Positions 10,870 through 21,139 of a stretch of 64,000 bases of DNA are shown here, piece by piece. The position numbers and the translations under genes are program-made. Under the pieces are notes generated by a model that saw only the letters and a list, made by a program, of their open reading frames with translations, did no database searches and was not told the origin of the DNA. Position 1 is the first letter of the stretch. Each line of letters begins with the position of its first letter. This DNA comes from Chalara sp. BL73 (taxonomy: Eukaryota > Ascomycota > Leotiomycetes > Helotiales): positions 113,494 to 177,493 of the forward strand of contig CAKJVC010000205.1 in the NCBI GenBank assembly GCA_918026815.1, read 5' to 3'.

Positions 10870-13563
10870 AACTGATTGCTTTTATTAAAACTTTGTAAAG
10901 AAAAAATAGCAATCATTTATTTTTTATTTTTTAGTTGCTTATGCCGTTTTATAGCATTTTATGCGTGCTTTATATTTTCAGCCGGAACTTATTAATTGTA
11001 TTTTGTTGGCTATTTTTTTTACTTTACTAAGTAGTATAATTGACTTTTAATAACTGCTTGATTTTTAACTTTTTTTATTTTTTATTTTGCGTTTTTTTTT
11101 TAAATTAAGCAGTAGTAAAGTAGCTTTTTTTTGGGTTTATATTTTTTTAATAAGTTGTATTAAAAACACATTATATAGGTGACTGTATTTTTTTAGCAAA
11201 GCTAACTTGTAAGCTTAAAAGCCGACTTGTTCTAGTATTTTAAAAAGACTAATTTAGCGTAGTTGTAGCTTTTATTTTTTAGTTGTAAATTCCGAGTTGC
11301 TAGCTTAACCAAATTACCGCGTTTAAACAATTTAAGCTAATGTTTTTAATTTTAGTATTTAGCTTGTTGTTTTTGGCTGTTTAAAAAAAAAAAAAAATTT
11401 TATTTTTTAGCTTTTGTAACTTTTCGATTCGGTTTCGAGCCGTTGGTGTTTCTTTTTGGCAGTGCTGTTATTTATATCGATTTTAAACTCTAAGTTGTAG
11501 CTATATAAAGCTATAAAAAAAGTGATTTTAGTGCTTAAGCTACGACTGTTATTGTATACGAATTCAGTACTGGAAAGTAGTTTTGCCTAATTTATTTGCT
11601 TTAAATTAGTATAGTATTAAAAATAGTTTTCGAAAATCCGATTTAAGATTTTTGTTTAGCTATTTGTTTAAAAATAAAAAGCTGTATTTATTCGTTTTAT
11701 AATAAAAGAATAAACGTAAACTTTAGCTCAGAATTTAAAAGTAATTCGAGTGTTACAGTCAGAATTTCTTTTTTTAGAAATTTGTATTTTAGTTCAATAT
11801 TTTTATAAAATATAGCTGCAAATTTTAATGCAGTTATATTAGTTGTTGTAAAAATGAATTTTGCTATTTTTGTATAGCGGTTTATAATTACTAAAATAAA
11901 GCTGTATGCTTTTTTTTTTATATAGAATTTTGGCAGCTAAGTAATAAAATCGAAAAAAACTTTTTGCTATGGTTTTTTTTGGCACAAACAGTAGCTGTAA
12001 TTTGCTGTATAGCTTGTGTCGAAAAATCGCAATATTTTAATATATAAAACAGCTAATTACATATTTTTTAATATTTTGTAGCAGTTTTGACTAATAGAAT
12101 TTTTGTTTTGTCGATTTTTTAGTAGCCTATAAATTGGTTATTATAGTACAAATAAAATAGTTTTTGTGTTAAAGCTTTTTAAGCAAAAACTACAATTTTA
12201 TTTTGGTATTTCAAAAAAAAAAGGTTTATTGTATAACTGTTTCGGCTAGCGCTAGCTTTAAGCTTTTTTACAAGTTTTAAACATAAAAAATTAGTTTTTT
12301 GTAGTTTTTAAATCGAAGCTAATAAAGTATTTGCTGTTTGTTCCGCTAAAAGATTTTTGTTTTAAGTTGCTTTTTTAGAGTTTTTTTTAGTTACAACTTG
12401 AATTTTAATTAGATCTAGTGTCAGGAGCTAAGGTTGATAAGCTTTACCATAGCCGACGTCGCCTGCCAGAATGCTTATCCTACTACATATACCAGTCTGG
12501 AACCTGACATCTGGTAAGCGTTTTGCTTTTAAATCTGCTGCTTTTAACAGCACAAATTTAGCTTTGTTGTCGAGCATTAGTTTTAGTTTATTTGTAATTG
12601 CGAGTTTAAACTTAGCTGCGTTACACAGCTGTATTTTAGCCAAGTTATATAGCTTTTTTGCATTCTGCAAAAATTTTGCTTTAGCTAAATTATATAGCTT
12701 TTTTGTGTTTTGCAAAGAATTTGCTTTAGCTAAATCACATGGCTTTTTTGCGTTTTGTAAAGAATTTGTTTTAGCTAAATCACATAGCTTTTCTGTTTTT
12801 TGTAAAGAATTTATTTTAGCCAAGTTATATAGCTTGTTTGCTTTTTGCAGCATTGTTTCTGATGTTATTAGTTTTTTATTAGCAAGTTTTTTTGAATATG
12901 CTTTTTTTGAATTGTAGTTTTGCAATTAGGCCGTTTCGACGGTTTATCGGCGAAGTTAAAAAGTTTTGGCCGATACTGTATAACAAAATTATAAAAAATA
13001 AAATAAATAAGCTATTTAGCTTGTCTGCTATTAATTTTTGGCTGTTTTGTAAAGTTTTATAAATTTTGATAATCTGACTAAATTTCGATAGTATACTGAC
13101 TTTTTTTAAGTAATAACGCTAATGTTTAAAGCATTTAATTATAGCTATAAGCTTTTTATTAAAAGTGCTGTAATAACGTTTTGCTTTTTTGAATTGCTTG
13201 AAAAAAAAAGCAATTAAGTGTTATTGGCCAGAATCTTTTTGTAGCTAAAAAAAAACACTGCTTATAACAACGTTAAATACATTTGTTTCTAGTTGAATCG
13301 AAAATATAAAATTGTAATATCGAAATAAAAGTGCCGTTTAAAAAACACCGAAAAAGCTTCGAAATGCTTTTATTTCAAAAAAATTTTATACAGTACTAAA
13401 ATTGCTGGGTTTACGGCTATTTTAGCTGTTTTTTAGTAAAACAGTTAACGGTTTTACGATAGTTAAATAATTTTTAATAAAATGCCGATAAAAATTGCAA
13501 AATTTCAGAAAAACTTGTAAATTTTTGTAGTTTTTCGAAAAGTAATTTTTTAATTTTTTAATA
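10870..13563 (-). pseudogene. Degenerate Gy-B pol: end of RT, RNase H, integrase, chromodomain
   Basis: From high to low coordinates on the minus strand: [10 protein letters not shown] (end of RT) at about 13.48 kb; RNase H readings such as KKAKRYYSTFNKKLIAIIKCFKH at about 13.2 kb (split across frames); a linker with 45-bp repeats (12633-12850); and the integrase core. The core shows remnants of QTDGQTE and RLNQILE and the reading NWAKLLS-TEFVYNNSRS at about 11.5-11.7 kb. At about 10.9-11.0 kb VPAENIKHA-NAIKRH resembles the end of a chromodomain (WEPAENL type). An open 165-codon frame at 12428-12925 covers the linker repeats only. The gene is dead. Confidence 0.82.
12633..12850 (-). repeat. 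Five tandem 45-bp units in the Gy-B pol linker
   Basis: The minus frame repeats a 15-residue unit five times, of the type KLYNLAKINSLQKTE, KLCDLAKTNSLQNAK, KPCDLAKANSLQNTK and so on. The repeats lie between RNase H and integrase and stay in frame (45 bp), keeping a 165-codon frame open. The plus-strand open frame at the same place (12471-12917) is its shadow. Confidence 0.85.
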
Positions 13564-13568
13564 GTTTG

Positions 13569-13757
13569 TGTCACGATCACGATCCTATGGGCCTGTTAGG
13601 GCGTATAATAGGTGCTTCAATACGAGAATACTAAACTAAAGAGGAAAGGTGTAGCTGTTGCTGTGGCATCCCTGATAAAGACCATGACCACGTGACCACC
13701 ATAGGCGAGCTGGTAAGCGAACCAGTGGCGTCTGGTGCGATATTGAGGACCGTGACA
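13569..13757 (+). repeat. Solo LTR, type S (189 bp), TSD gtttg
   Basis: TGTCAC...GTGACA ends with gtttg duplicated at 13564-13568 and 13758-13762. It contains the family core TACTAAACTAAAGAGGAAAG and a CACGTG at 13689-13694. It interrupts the Gy-B RT; joining the flanks restores a continuous RT reading. It is GC-rich and barely mutated, so it is later than, or was spared by, the RIP that hit its host. Confidence 0.92.
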
Positions 13758-13762
13758 GTTTG

Positions 13763-14022
13763 TACTCGGCGTAAGTTTATACTAATGCTAGTAAAGCTAA
13801 TAATAAATTTAAAAAAATTTTAACTTTTTTTAATAAAACTGGCATTTTAAAGGTTTTGTATACAGTTTCGCTTGCCGAAGTTTTTTGTATATTTGCTGTA
13901 AGTATTAATTATGTTTTTTTATTGTTTTTAAAAAAATAAATATGTCGTTTAAATAAACAATACAAAAATTATTAACTAAATTTCGAAAAGCTTTATTAAT
14001 GTAAACTTGAAACATAACAAGT
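13763..14022 (-). pseudogene. Gy-B reverse transcriptase, C-terminal half
   Basis: The minus frame reads QVYINKAFRNLVNNF, then CIVYLNDIFIF (the YxDD active site, first Asp to Asn), YLQQIYKKLRQAKLY and KPLKCQFY-KKLKF. This continues directly from the N-terminal half that ends at 20474. The split falls at the Gy-C target site caagt. Confidence 0.85.
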
Positions 14023-14369
14023 TGTTACAGTCCTATCAAACACGGCTGATATAGATAAAAAATTTTGGTCCGAGGGTTGTTGGTCTGGGAAAAAGCAGGT
14101 ATATTACATATAAAGATTAAATCCCGATAACAAGTATGCTATAAAAATACTATTTGAAGTTAAGCACGAAGCTTTTATTTAAAGAAATCTTATTTACTTA
14201 TATAAAACTTTTGTGGAGTTGAATTATTGCAAGTGCTATAATTTATAAATCGTAAATTATAGCATAATCTATAATCTATTACGTGATTTTTCTTAAAAGT
14301 TTTTTGTGTAAGCTAAGCTTACCGAGCTTCAAGCTTTTAAAGTGTAGTTTTGTTGCAACGATTGTAATA
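14023..14369 (-). repeat. 3' LTR of Gy-C (347 bp)
   Basis: It begins TGTTACAG and ends GTAATA (RIP form of GTAACA). The outer (left) 100 bp keep G and C (for example TTGTTGGTCTGGG), while the inner end is mutated relative to the partner LTR. Confidence 0.92.
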
Positions 14370-14390
14370 CTATCTTTTTTCTAAACTAGC

Positions 14391-15060
14391 GTGTTTCTAT
14401 ACTTAAATATACTAAAAAATATTTCTGGTAGTCGTATAGCGCTTTTTATTATTATTATAATAATCAAACGTTTAGCCGATTGCTTTAATTTTAAAATGTT
14501 AAAAAAAAATAACAAAAAAAAAAATCTGAAAAAGCGAATAATTCTGACTAGCGAAAAAATGATTTCGTGTACTGTTTGTAAAAAAAAACATGCTCGAAAT
14601 CGACATTTTATAAAGTGTATAAAATCAGAAAAGTTAACTCGTTGTGCTAAGTGCGTGCGTTGTAGTTTTTTTTAAATATAATGTTAGTAGTCTTGCTTTT
14701 AAAAACTAAAAGTTTTTAAACAAAACGAAAAAAAAATTAAAAAACGACAAAGCTAAAACTGAAAAAAAAGCAAACTTGCTCGCTGCGAAAGTTGCGAAAA
14801 TAGCTGCTTGTATTAAACAAATACAAATTTAAAAAAAGTTTTTTTATAGTCGTAAAAAAGAAATGTTATAACGTAGTTTAGTATTTTTAAACAAACTCGA
14901 TATTTTAAAAACAAAAAAAAAACTAGCTTAAAAAGTCGGTAATAGTCAAGCTAACGATTTTACCGAAGTCTCGTTTTAAAGCGTGCTGCTTGTAAAGTAC
15001 AACTTTTTTTTTTTAAAAACGTTTTTTAGTCGACTATACTAAAAAATCAAGATTTTGCTA
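14391..15060 (+). pseudogene. Antisense ORF of Gy-C: Cys-rich N-terminus plus coiled-coil
   Basis: This lies on the strand opposite pol, between pol and the 3' LTR. The first part (open 14391-14675) reads SCTVCKKKHARNRHFIKC and later CAKCVRC, a cluster of Cys pairs resembling, but not matching, a zinc-binding domain. After a +1 shift near 14680 a second frame runs to about 15000 with only TAA/TGA-type stops at likely Gln, Trp or Arg codons. It reads NLLAAKVAKIAACIKQIQI, then FFYSRKKEML-RSLVFLNK and LDILKTKKKLA, a predicted coiled coil. The core SR-K-EM-R-S-x3-L-x2-LD aligns with the antisense frame of Gy-D. I recall uncharacterised fungal proteins of this kind but cannot confirm a match. Function unknown. 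Confidence 0.6.
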
Positions 15061-15099
15061 GTAAAACGTTTTAAGCATTTTAAAGTAGTTAAAGTTTTT

Positions 15100-18000
15100 T
15101 TTTAGTTTTTATGTGTTTTCCGAATTAAAGTAATTTAACTATTTAATTAAGTATTTTAGTTTTTTTTTAATATACTTGTAGTTTAATATTGTTTTTACTT
15201 TGTATTTAGCTTTGAAGTTAATCGGTTTAATTTTTGTATATAAAACTAGCGATGTTTTTTTTAGTGCTAATTCAAAAAGTAAAACAAAAAAAACTAAATG
15301 TATGTTTATAATTTTAAAAAAATAAAGTTCGAATATATTTAGTTCTGCAATTTGTTTAATTTTAAATAGTTTTAACTTTTTGTCATTTAGTTTATTGCTT
15401 GGTTTTTTAGTTTTAATGTTTTTTTTAACAAAATAAATTTTAATTTTTTTTTAAAATATAATATTTTACTATATTTACAATTATAGTATTTCGCAGATTT
15501 TTAATTAAAAAACTTAATATTTTCGGCTAGTTACAAATGCAGTATTTATAATTGTTCGATTTTAACTGTTGCAAACTATAAATACGTTTTATTTTTGTTT
15601 AGTTTATAGTATACTTTTAGCTTATAACTGTAGTTAGCATAAAATAGCGATATTTTTATTGTTTTGTTAATTGCGCTGTTATATACAAATTATACAAATA
15701 GCAAAAGTTTTACTTAATTGTTTTGTTTGTAGTTTATATAACATTTAAAATATACTTTTATTGTTTAGTTAAACTTTTTCGTTTGTTTATTAGTTTATAA
15801 ATAAAAACTTGTTAATAGTTTTTTTTTAACTTTTATTAGTGCAATAAACGTTGTTTAAAACTTAAACGTAAAAAACTTGTTTTTATTCGATATAATTTTT
15901 GTAAAAGTTTTATAATTAACAATTACTACTTTAAAAAATATATAAACAAAGTTTTTTGTTATGCTGCTTTTTAAATATAGTTTTAAATAGCAATATTTAA
16001 TAGTTTTTTTTACAATAACTAGTATAAAATTATACTATTTTTTTAAAACTAACTATTTCGAAAATAATAGTTTTATTACAAAATTTTATACAATAAACTT
16101 TTACGGTTTATTAAAAGTAATTAGCGATTGTATTAGTTTATAAAAAACATAGCGTAATACTTTGTTCCGGATACATATGTCGTATTTAATAATTATTTTA
16201 ATAATTAGTTTTTTTATTTTTAAAAAGTAGTATTTTTTAAAAATCCTGTTTATTGTTTTAGCGATTTTTTAATGTTTATAAACGAGTAATTTATATTGTT
16301 TCGTTACAAAAGTCGTTTTTAATATTAATAAAATATAGATTTTTTTGTAATAGCGAAAAATTTTTAAACTGTTTATAACGAACTTTTGCTTTTGTTTATT
16401 AAAAGTTTTATTAGCTATAAAATTCTTTTTATAAACTTAAATAAACTTAAAGTTTTTTACTCGGTGTTTTATTTGTATTGTTGCAAAAAGCTTTTTTTTG
16501 TTAAATATTAACGAGTTTTTTTTTTGTTGTAACACTACGTACAAAACATATATTTTGTTAAAAAAATATTCTAGTTTTTGCTAAGCGCGTTTATTTTAGT
16601 ATTTTTCGTTTTTTTAATATATAAAATTCTGAAATTGTATAAAGCGAGTTTTTTTGTTTATTTAACTTAGTGTCGGTTTAACTTTTTTGTAGTAATAAAA
16701 GTAATAAAATTTTTATAGTTTATTAGTACTTGTATTTAATATTTATATTTTTTTAAATATTTTTTTTATTTTTAAAAAACATTAACTATTATAAGTAATT
16801 TTTTATTGTATATTTTGTAGTTGAATTTTACCGATATAAACTTCTGTAAATAATAAACTGTTAATTGCTATTTTTTTTTAGCGTTAAACTAACTAAACAC
16901 AGCTTTTAAAACGTAATTTAATACGTTTGTTTTTATTTTAATTTTTTTTTTACATTAAAAATAAAAAGTACAAAAACGGTAATAAAACTTGCTTTAATTT
17001 ATTAAACGCTTTTTGTGTTTTTGTAAACTACTCGAAAACCGTGTTTTTCCGAATAAAACAAATTAACGAAATAGTTAGTTTCAAATATTTTTTAATAAAT
17101 TTTCGATAAAAGTTAACGAATTTTACAAATAACTATACGTTTTTAATACATATTAAAACATTTTATTTTAAAATAAGTTTAATTTTTGCTAAATTTATTT
17201 TAATTTTTTCTGTAAATATTACGTATTTTAAAAATGTTACTTTTTTAACTTTAAACTTATATTTCGATAGTTTAAGTTTTATGTTAGTATTATACAGTAT
17301 ATATAGTACTGTTTTAATATTATTTTTATTATTTTTTATTTTTGTAAAGTAAACTAAAATGTCGTTAAAGTAGTATATACAAGTAATATTTAAAAACAAC
17401 ATAAAAACGTTATTAATTAGTTTTTAAAAAATAGCTAAAACATTCGTAAGTTTTATAAACATAACTGTAAATTTATAATGTTTGTACCGAGTTTTAAAAA
17501 CTGTTTTTATTTTTATTTTTTTAATTCGTATGTTGTAATATGCGTTTCGTAAGTTTAGCTACGTAAATATTTTAGCTTTTTATAAACGATTTTTTATTTC
17601 GTTTGCTTTTAGTAATATATAGCGATTTTTAATAGTTATATCGTTTAATTTCCGATAGTCGACATATAATTTTTTTATACTGTTTTGTTTTAGTATAAAC
17701 AATACCGAGCTTTTTACTAGTAATGTTAATTTTTTAATAATTTTTTTTTTGAAGTTTAAGTCGATAAATTTTTTAAACGTTTTTAAGTCGTTTTTAAATA
17801 ATAAGTAAATTAGTTTTTTTAAAGTACAGCTTTTTTAACTAACGGTATTTTATAATTTTAAAACTTGTATTTTAGCAAAGCTGCAAATTTCTGTTTGTTT
17901 AAAAACAGTTTTTCGAACTTTTTATATTTTGTAAACATTTTTGTAGTATATAATTCTTTATTTAAGTAATTTAGCTTTTTAAAAGTAGCGCAAATTTTTT

Positions 18001-18560
18001 TCGAGCTTTAGTCGAATTTTTTGAATTGTGCTTTTGGTTTTTTTTTATTTTAGCTTTATTGTTAACGGTTTAAGTTTAACTGTACAGTAGTATTTGTTAA
18101 AAACGAACTGTTTTGTTTGCTAATTAATCGTAGAATTATGCTTTATAATTTATAGCATTCTTAAAATAACTTTATGCCGTTTTATTTAAGTAATATTTAA
18201 TTGTAACTATTTTATATAGTTATTTGTGTTTATTCGAAATTTAGTTGTTTCGATATTTACAAACTTATTTCGGTAAAAAGCGTTTGTACTATTAGTTACT
18301 GTAAAAGTGTAAAAATTAGTTTTAACTTGCGTAAATATGTTAAAATGTTTTATTACATTTAATAATACAAAGTTTTTCGTAGTTTTAAAGTTTATTATAA
18401 TTACTAAGTTGTACGTTTTTAATTTAATTTTAACAAATAATTGTTTTTTTTTTTTGGAAAATATATAGTTTTTTTTTGAATTCTTTTTTTTTTCGTTATT
18501 TTCGAAATATATTATTCGTTTTTGCTTAAAGTACTATTTTGCTTGTTTAGCGTTGTAATA
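15100..18560 (-). pseudogene. Degenerate Gy-C pol (RT, RNase H, integrase)
   Basis: RT is well preserved in reading. The minus strand gives KKLYVDYRKLNDITIKN at about 17.65 kb, then LNLRNAYYNIRIK. The open stretch 17163-17402 reads ITCIYYFNDILVYFTKI (YxDD with first Asp to Asn), LKLSKYKFKVKKVTFL and YVIFTEKIKINLAKIK. RNase H and integrase regions towards 15.1 kb are too damaged for motif-by-motif reading. Stops are mostly TAA. Confidence 0.85.
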
Positions 18561-18706
18561 ATAAATGCAGTAGTTTGTATAGTATACAGTTTAATAAAAA
18601 GTTTTATATTGTAAATACTTATAATGTGTTGCGTTGTTTTTTTTAGACTTGTCGACTAAACTTGTAGTAAACATTGCTTTTTATTTAGTGCGTTTTTTGG
18701 CTTTTC

Positions 18707-18708
<2 letters not shown>

Positions 18709-18757
<49 letters not shown>
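18709..18757. repeat. Poly(T) tract, 49 bp
   Basis: An uninterrupted run of 49 T lies between the gag and pol regions of Gy-C (poly(A) on the coding strand). It may reflect an expanded Lys (AAA) stretch or an assembly-sensitive homopolymer. Confidence 0.95.
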
Positions 18758-18759
18758 CT

Positions 18760-20120
18760 AGCCGGCGTTAAAGCGTAATTTTTTTTGCTAAAGTGTTGTT
18801 AGCTATATAACTTTTAAAAAGTATTTTAGAATTGTTTTAGTTTATTTTCGCTAGCAATTCGTGCAAATTTTTTTTTTTAAACTCGAAAATTTTTAAAAAC
18901 CGATTTAGCTTTAAACTTACGTTTCAATTTTCGTTTAATTTCGATTTAATAACTGCTTTATTTTTTTAGAATAAAAACTTTTTTATAGTTTTGCTAGTTT
19001 TTTTTTATTCGTTATTATTGTCGAAATAACAATTAAAGCATTTGTTTTTTTAAGCTGCACTGCATTTTATTTTACATTTAATATACGTAGCGTTAAACTG
19101 TGTATAAATCTGTTGTTGCTTTAGTTTTTTTTTAAGTATTTCTAGTTTTTTAGCTTTTATAACGGCCAATATTTTGCTAAGTGTTTTATTGTATTTTTTT
19201 TTTGTTTGTAACGTTTAGCTGTCGTTTGTTTTTTTAAAATTGCTTTTAGCAGTAAAAATTAGCTATATAGCTTAAAAAGCTATATTCGAAGTATAGTTTT
19301 TTGTTGCGTTGCTGCTATATTTCTTTTTTAAACAAATTAGTTTTTTGTTTAACTTTTTTTTGAAACACGTTTAGCTTTATAAATAAATAATAGCGGAATT
19401 TTTGAAAATGTTGCTTTTTGCTAAATTTTAAAAAATACTGTTTTTTTTTTAAGCGCTTTTTATATAGTTTAGTATCGATTTTAAATGCTTTGTTTTTTAT
19501 TTTTGTAAAAGTTTTTAGTTTTTTATTTCGAACAATGTTATTTTTAACGTTTTTTTAGGTTTTTTATAGTAAAAAGCTTTAAAAAGTTTATTATTCTAAT
19601 TTACTTTTTTTGCTAACAGCTCGAACTTGCTAGTATATTCCACAATACTAGTAATTTGTTTGTATAACTAAATGTTTTTTTTTGTACGAATTTTTTTATT
19701 AGTATTGCCGAACATACGAGTAAATTGTTAAACGTACTTATTATAGTTGTCGAAAATTGTATTAGTTTTAATTTTTTTTTTTGTTATGCGAATATGCAAA
19801 ATAGTTTTTAAAATAAGTAAAAATCTAATTATAAACAATTCTTGTTAAGTAAAACACTGCTTACAAAACAACTTGTTTTTAAAACTTAAAAAATAAAAAG
19901 TTTATACGAATATAAATTTCGCATTAAAATAAGTAAAGTCGCAGTTTTTTGCGGCTGTTATCGAACGGTTTAAGCTTATAAACTTTAAGTACTTTAATTT
20001 GCTAAAATAAATAAGTAAGTTAAAAAGCCGGTAGTAAAGCTTGTTCGCTTTTAAAAGTACGTAGTGTTGAACTAGTTGTCGACATAGTATATGCGATACA
20101 AATACTTCAAAACTAAGTGT
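18760..20120 (-). pseudogene. Probable Gy-C gag region
   Basis: By position (between the 5' LTR and pol) this should hold gag. A stretch near 19.05-19.1 kb reads with several Cys (RCIKCEIKCSAA and CFNCYFDN), which may be a degraded zinc knuckle. I could not establish a continuous frame. Confidence 0.45.
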
Positions 20121-20126
20121 TTAAAG

Positions 20127-20473
20127 TGTTACGGTTCTATTAAACACGACTAATATAAATAGAAAATTTTAGTCCGAAAATTGTTAGTTTAAAAAAAAGC
20201 AAGTATATTACATATAAGAATTAAATCCCGATAACAAGTATGCTATAAAAATACTATTTAAAGTTAAACACGAAGCTTTTATTTAAAGAAATCCTATTTA
20301 CTTATATAGAACTTTCGTAAAGTTAAATTATTGCAAGTGCTATAATCTATAAATCGTGGATCATAGCATAATCTATGATCTATTACGTGATTCTTCCTAG
20401 GGGTTTTTTGTGTAAGCCAAGCTTACCGAGCCTCAGGCCCCTAAAGTGTAGTCCTGTTGCGACGATCGTAACA
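20127..20473 (-). repeat. 5' LTR of Gy-C (347 bp)
   Basis: TGTTAC...GTAACA, same length as the partner at 14023-14369. Here the outer end (right, 20390-20473, for example CTCAGGCCCCTAAAG) is GC-rich, while the inner left end is AT-converted: the mirror image of the other LTR. Confidence 0.92.
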
Positions 20474-20703
20474 CAAGTGTATTTGTAAAACTTATAAACA
20501 CTATTAAAAATTCGAAATGCTTATAACGAGTTCAAAAGCTGTTTTTTTTTTTTTAATTCGTAACCGATAATATGCGTTTTTTAAATCGATTTTGCTGAAA
20601 TATTAAACTCCGGATACTTTATTTATAATTTCGGAAATCAAAAGCAAAAAATATTGATTTTTAATAGTAATAGCATTTCAAGTTTTTATAGTCGATGCAA
20701 AAG
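20474..20703 (-). pseudogene. Gy-B reverse transcriptase, N-terminal half
   Basis: Minus-strand readings include CIDYKNL, NAITIKNRYFLLLISEI, YFSKIDLKNAYYRLRIK, TAFE and TRYKHFEFLIV, matching the fingers and palm of Gypsy RT. The reading stops at the Gy-C target site and continues at 14022. About 20 residues of the usual FVKKKDG segment are not visible upstream of CIDY, where a Gy-E fragment is inserted. Confidence 0.85.
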
Positions 20704-21139
20704 TGTAAAGTGCTGGAGTAGGGTGGCACAAGTCAACTGCAATTAATACGAAGACTAATTTTTACTTTCTTTACTACGTCCCGAGTTTTTTACTTATACT
20801 TTCCGAACTTCTGGCGACTTTTTACGTGTTTATATATGCTAAGCTTTAATGCTTTTACCGAGCTTTTTTTAGTGTTTTTTAGCACGTAACATTCTGGCGT
20901 TTAATATTGCTTTTTTTTAAAAAACGCTGTTTCGACGTTTATACTAGTATTGTAAGTTTTAAGTGCAAGTATTATAACTTAGTATTGTAGCTAGCTTGTA
21001 AAACAATCGAAAATAAGCCGGAAAAAACTCGTGGCGAATAACAATTTAAATACAATAAAAAGCAAAAACTAAATATAATAAAAATAATTAACAATACTTT
21101 TAAAATAAATAAATAATAGCAACAAATTAGTGTTTTTAC
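20704..21139 (-). mobile_element. Gy-E 3' UTR/LTR fragment inside Gy-B
   Basis: In reverse complement this matches Gy-E 3' sequence at about 55.55-55.73 kb joined to 62.30-62.587 kb (the join is the Gy-D copy 2 insertion site), ending in CAGCACTTTACA. A candidate target duplication caaag is present at 20699-20703 and 21140-21144. If that is real, the LTR of this type is about 436 bp. Confidence 0.7.

Larger units (their letters stand above)
14023..20473 (-). mobile_element. Complete Ty3/Gypsy element Gy-C, TSD caagt
   Basis: Two 347-bp LTRs (14023-14369 and 20127-20473) flank 5.76 kb, and the target duplication caagt is exact at 14018-14022 and 20474-20478. Pol reads on the minus strand, so the right LTR is the 5' one. 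A plus-strand antisense frame lies next to the 3' LTR. It was inserted into the RT gene of Gy-B. The body is strongly RIP-mutated; the outer LTR edges are not. Confidence 0.93.

Noticed and set aside
12471..12917. 148-codon plus-strand open frame with internal repeats
   Set aside because: Complement of the 45-bp repeats in the pol linker, whose minus-strand reading fits the flanking RNase H and integrase.
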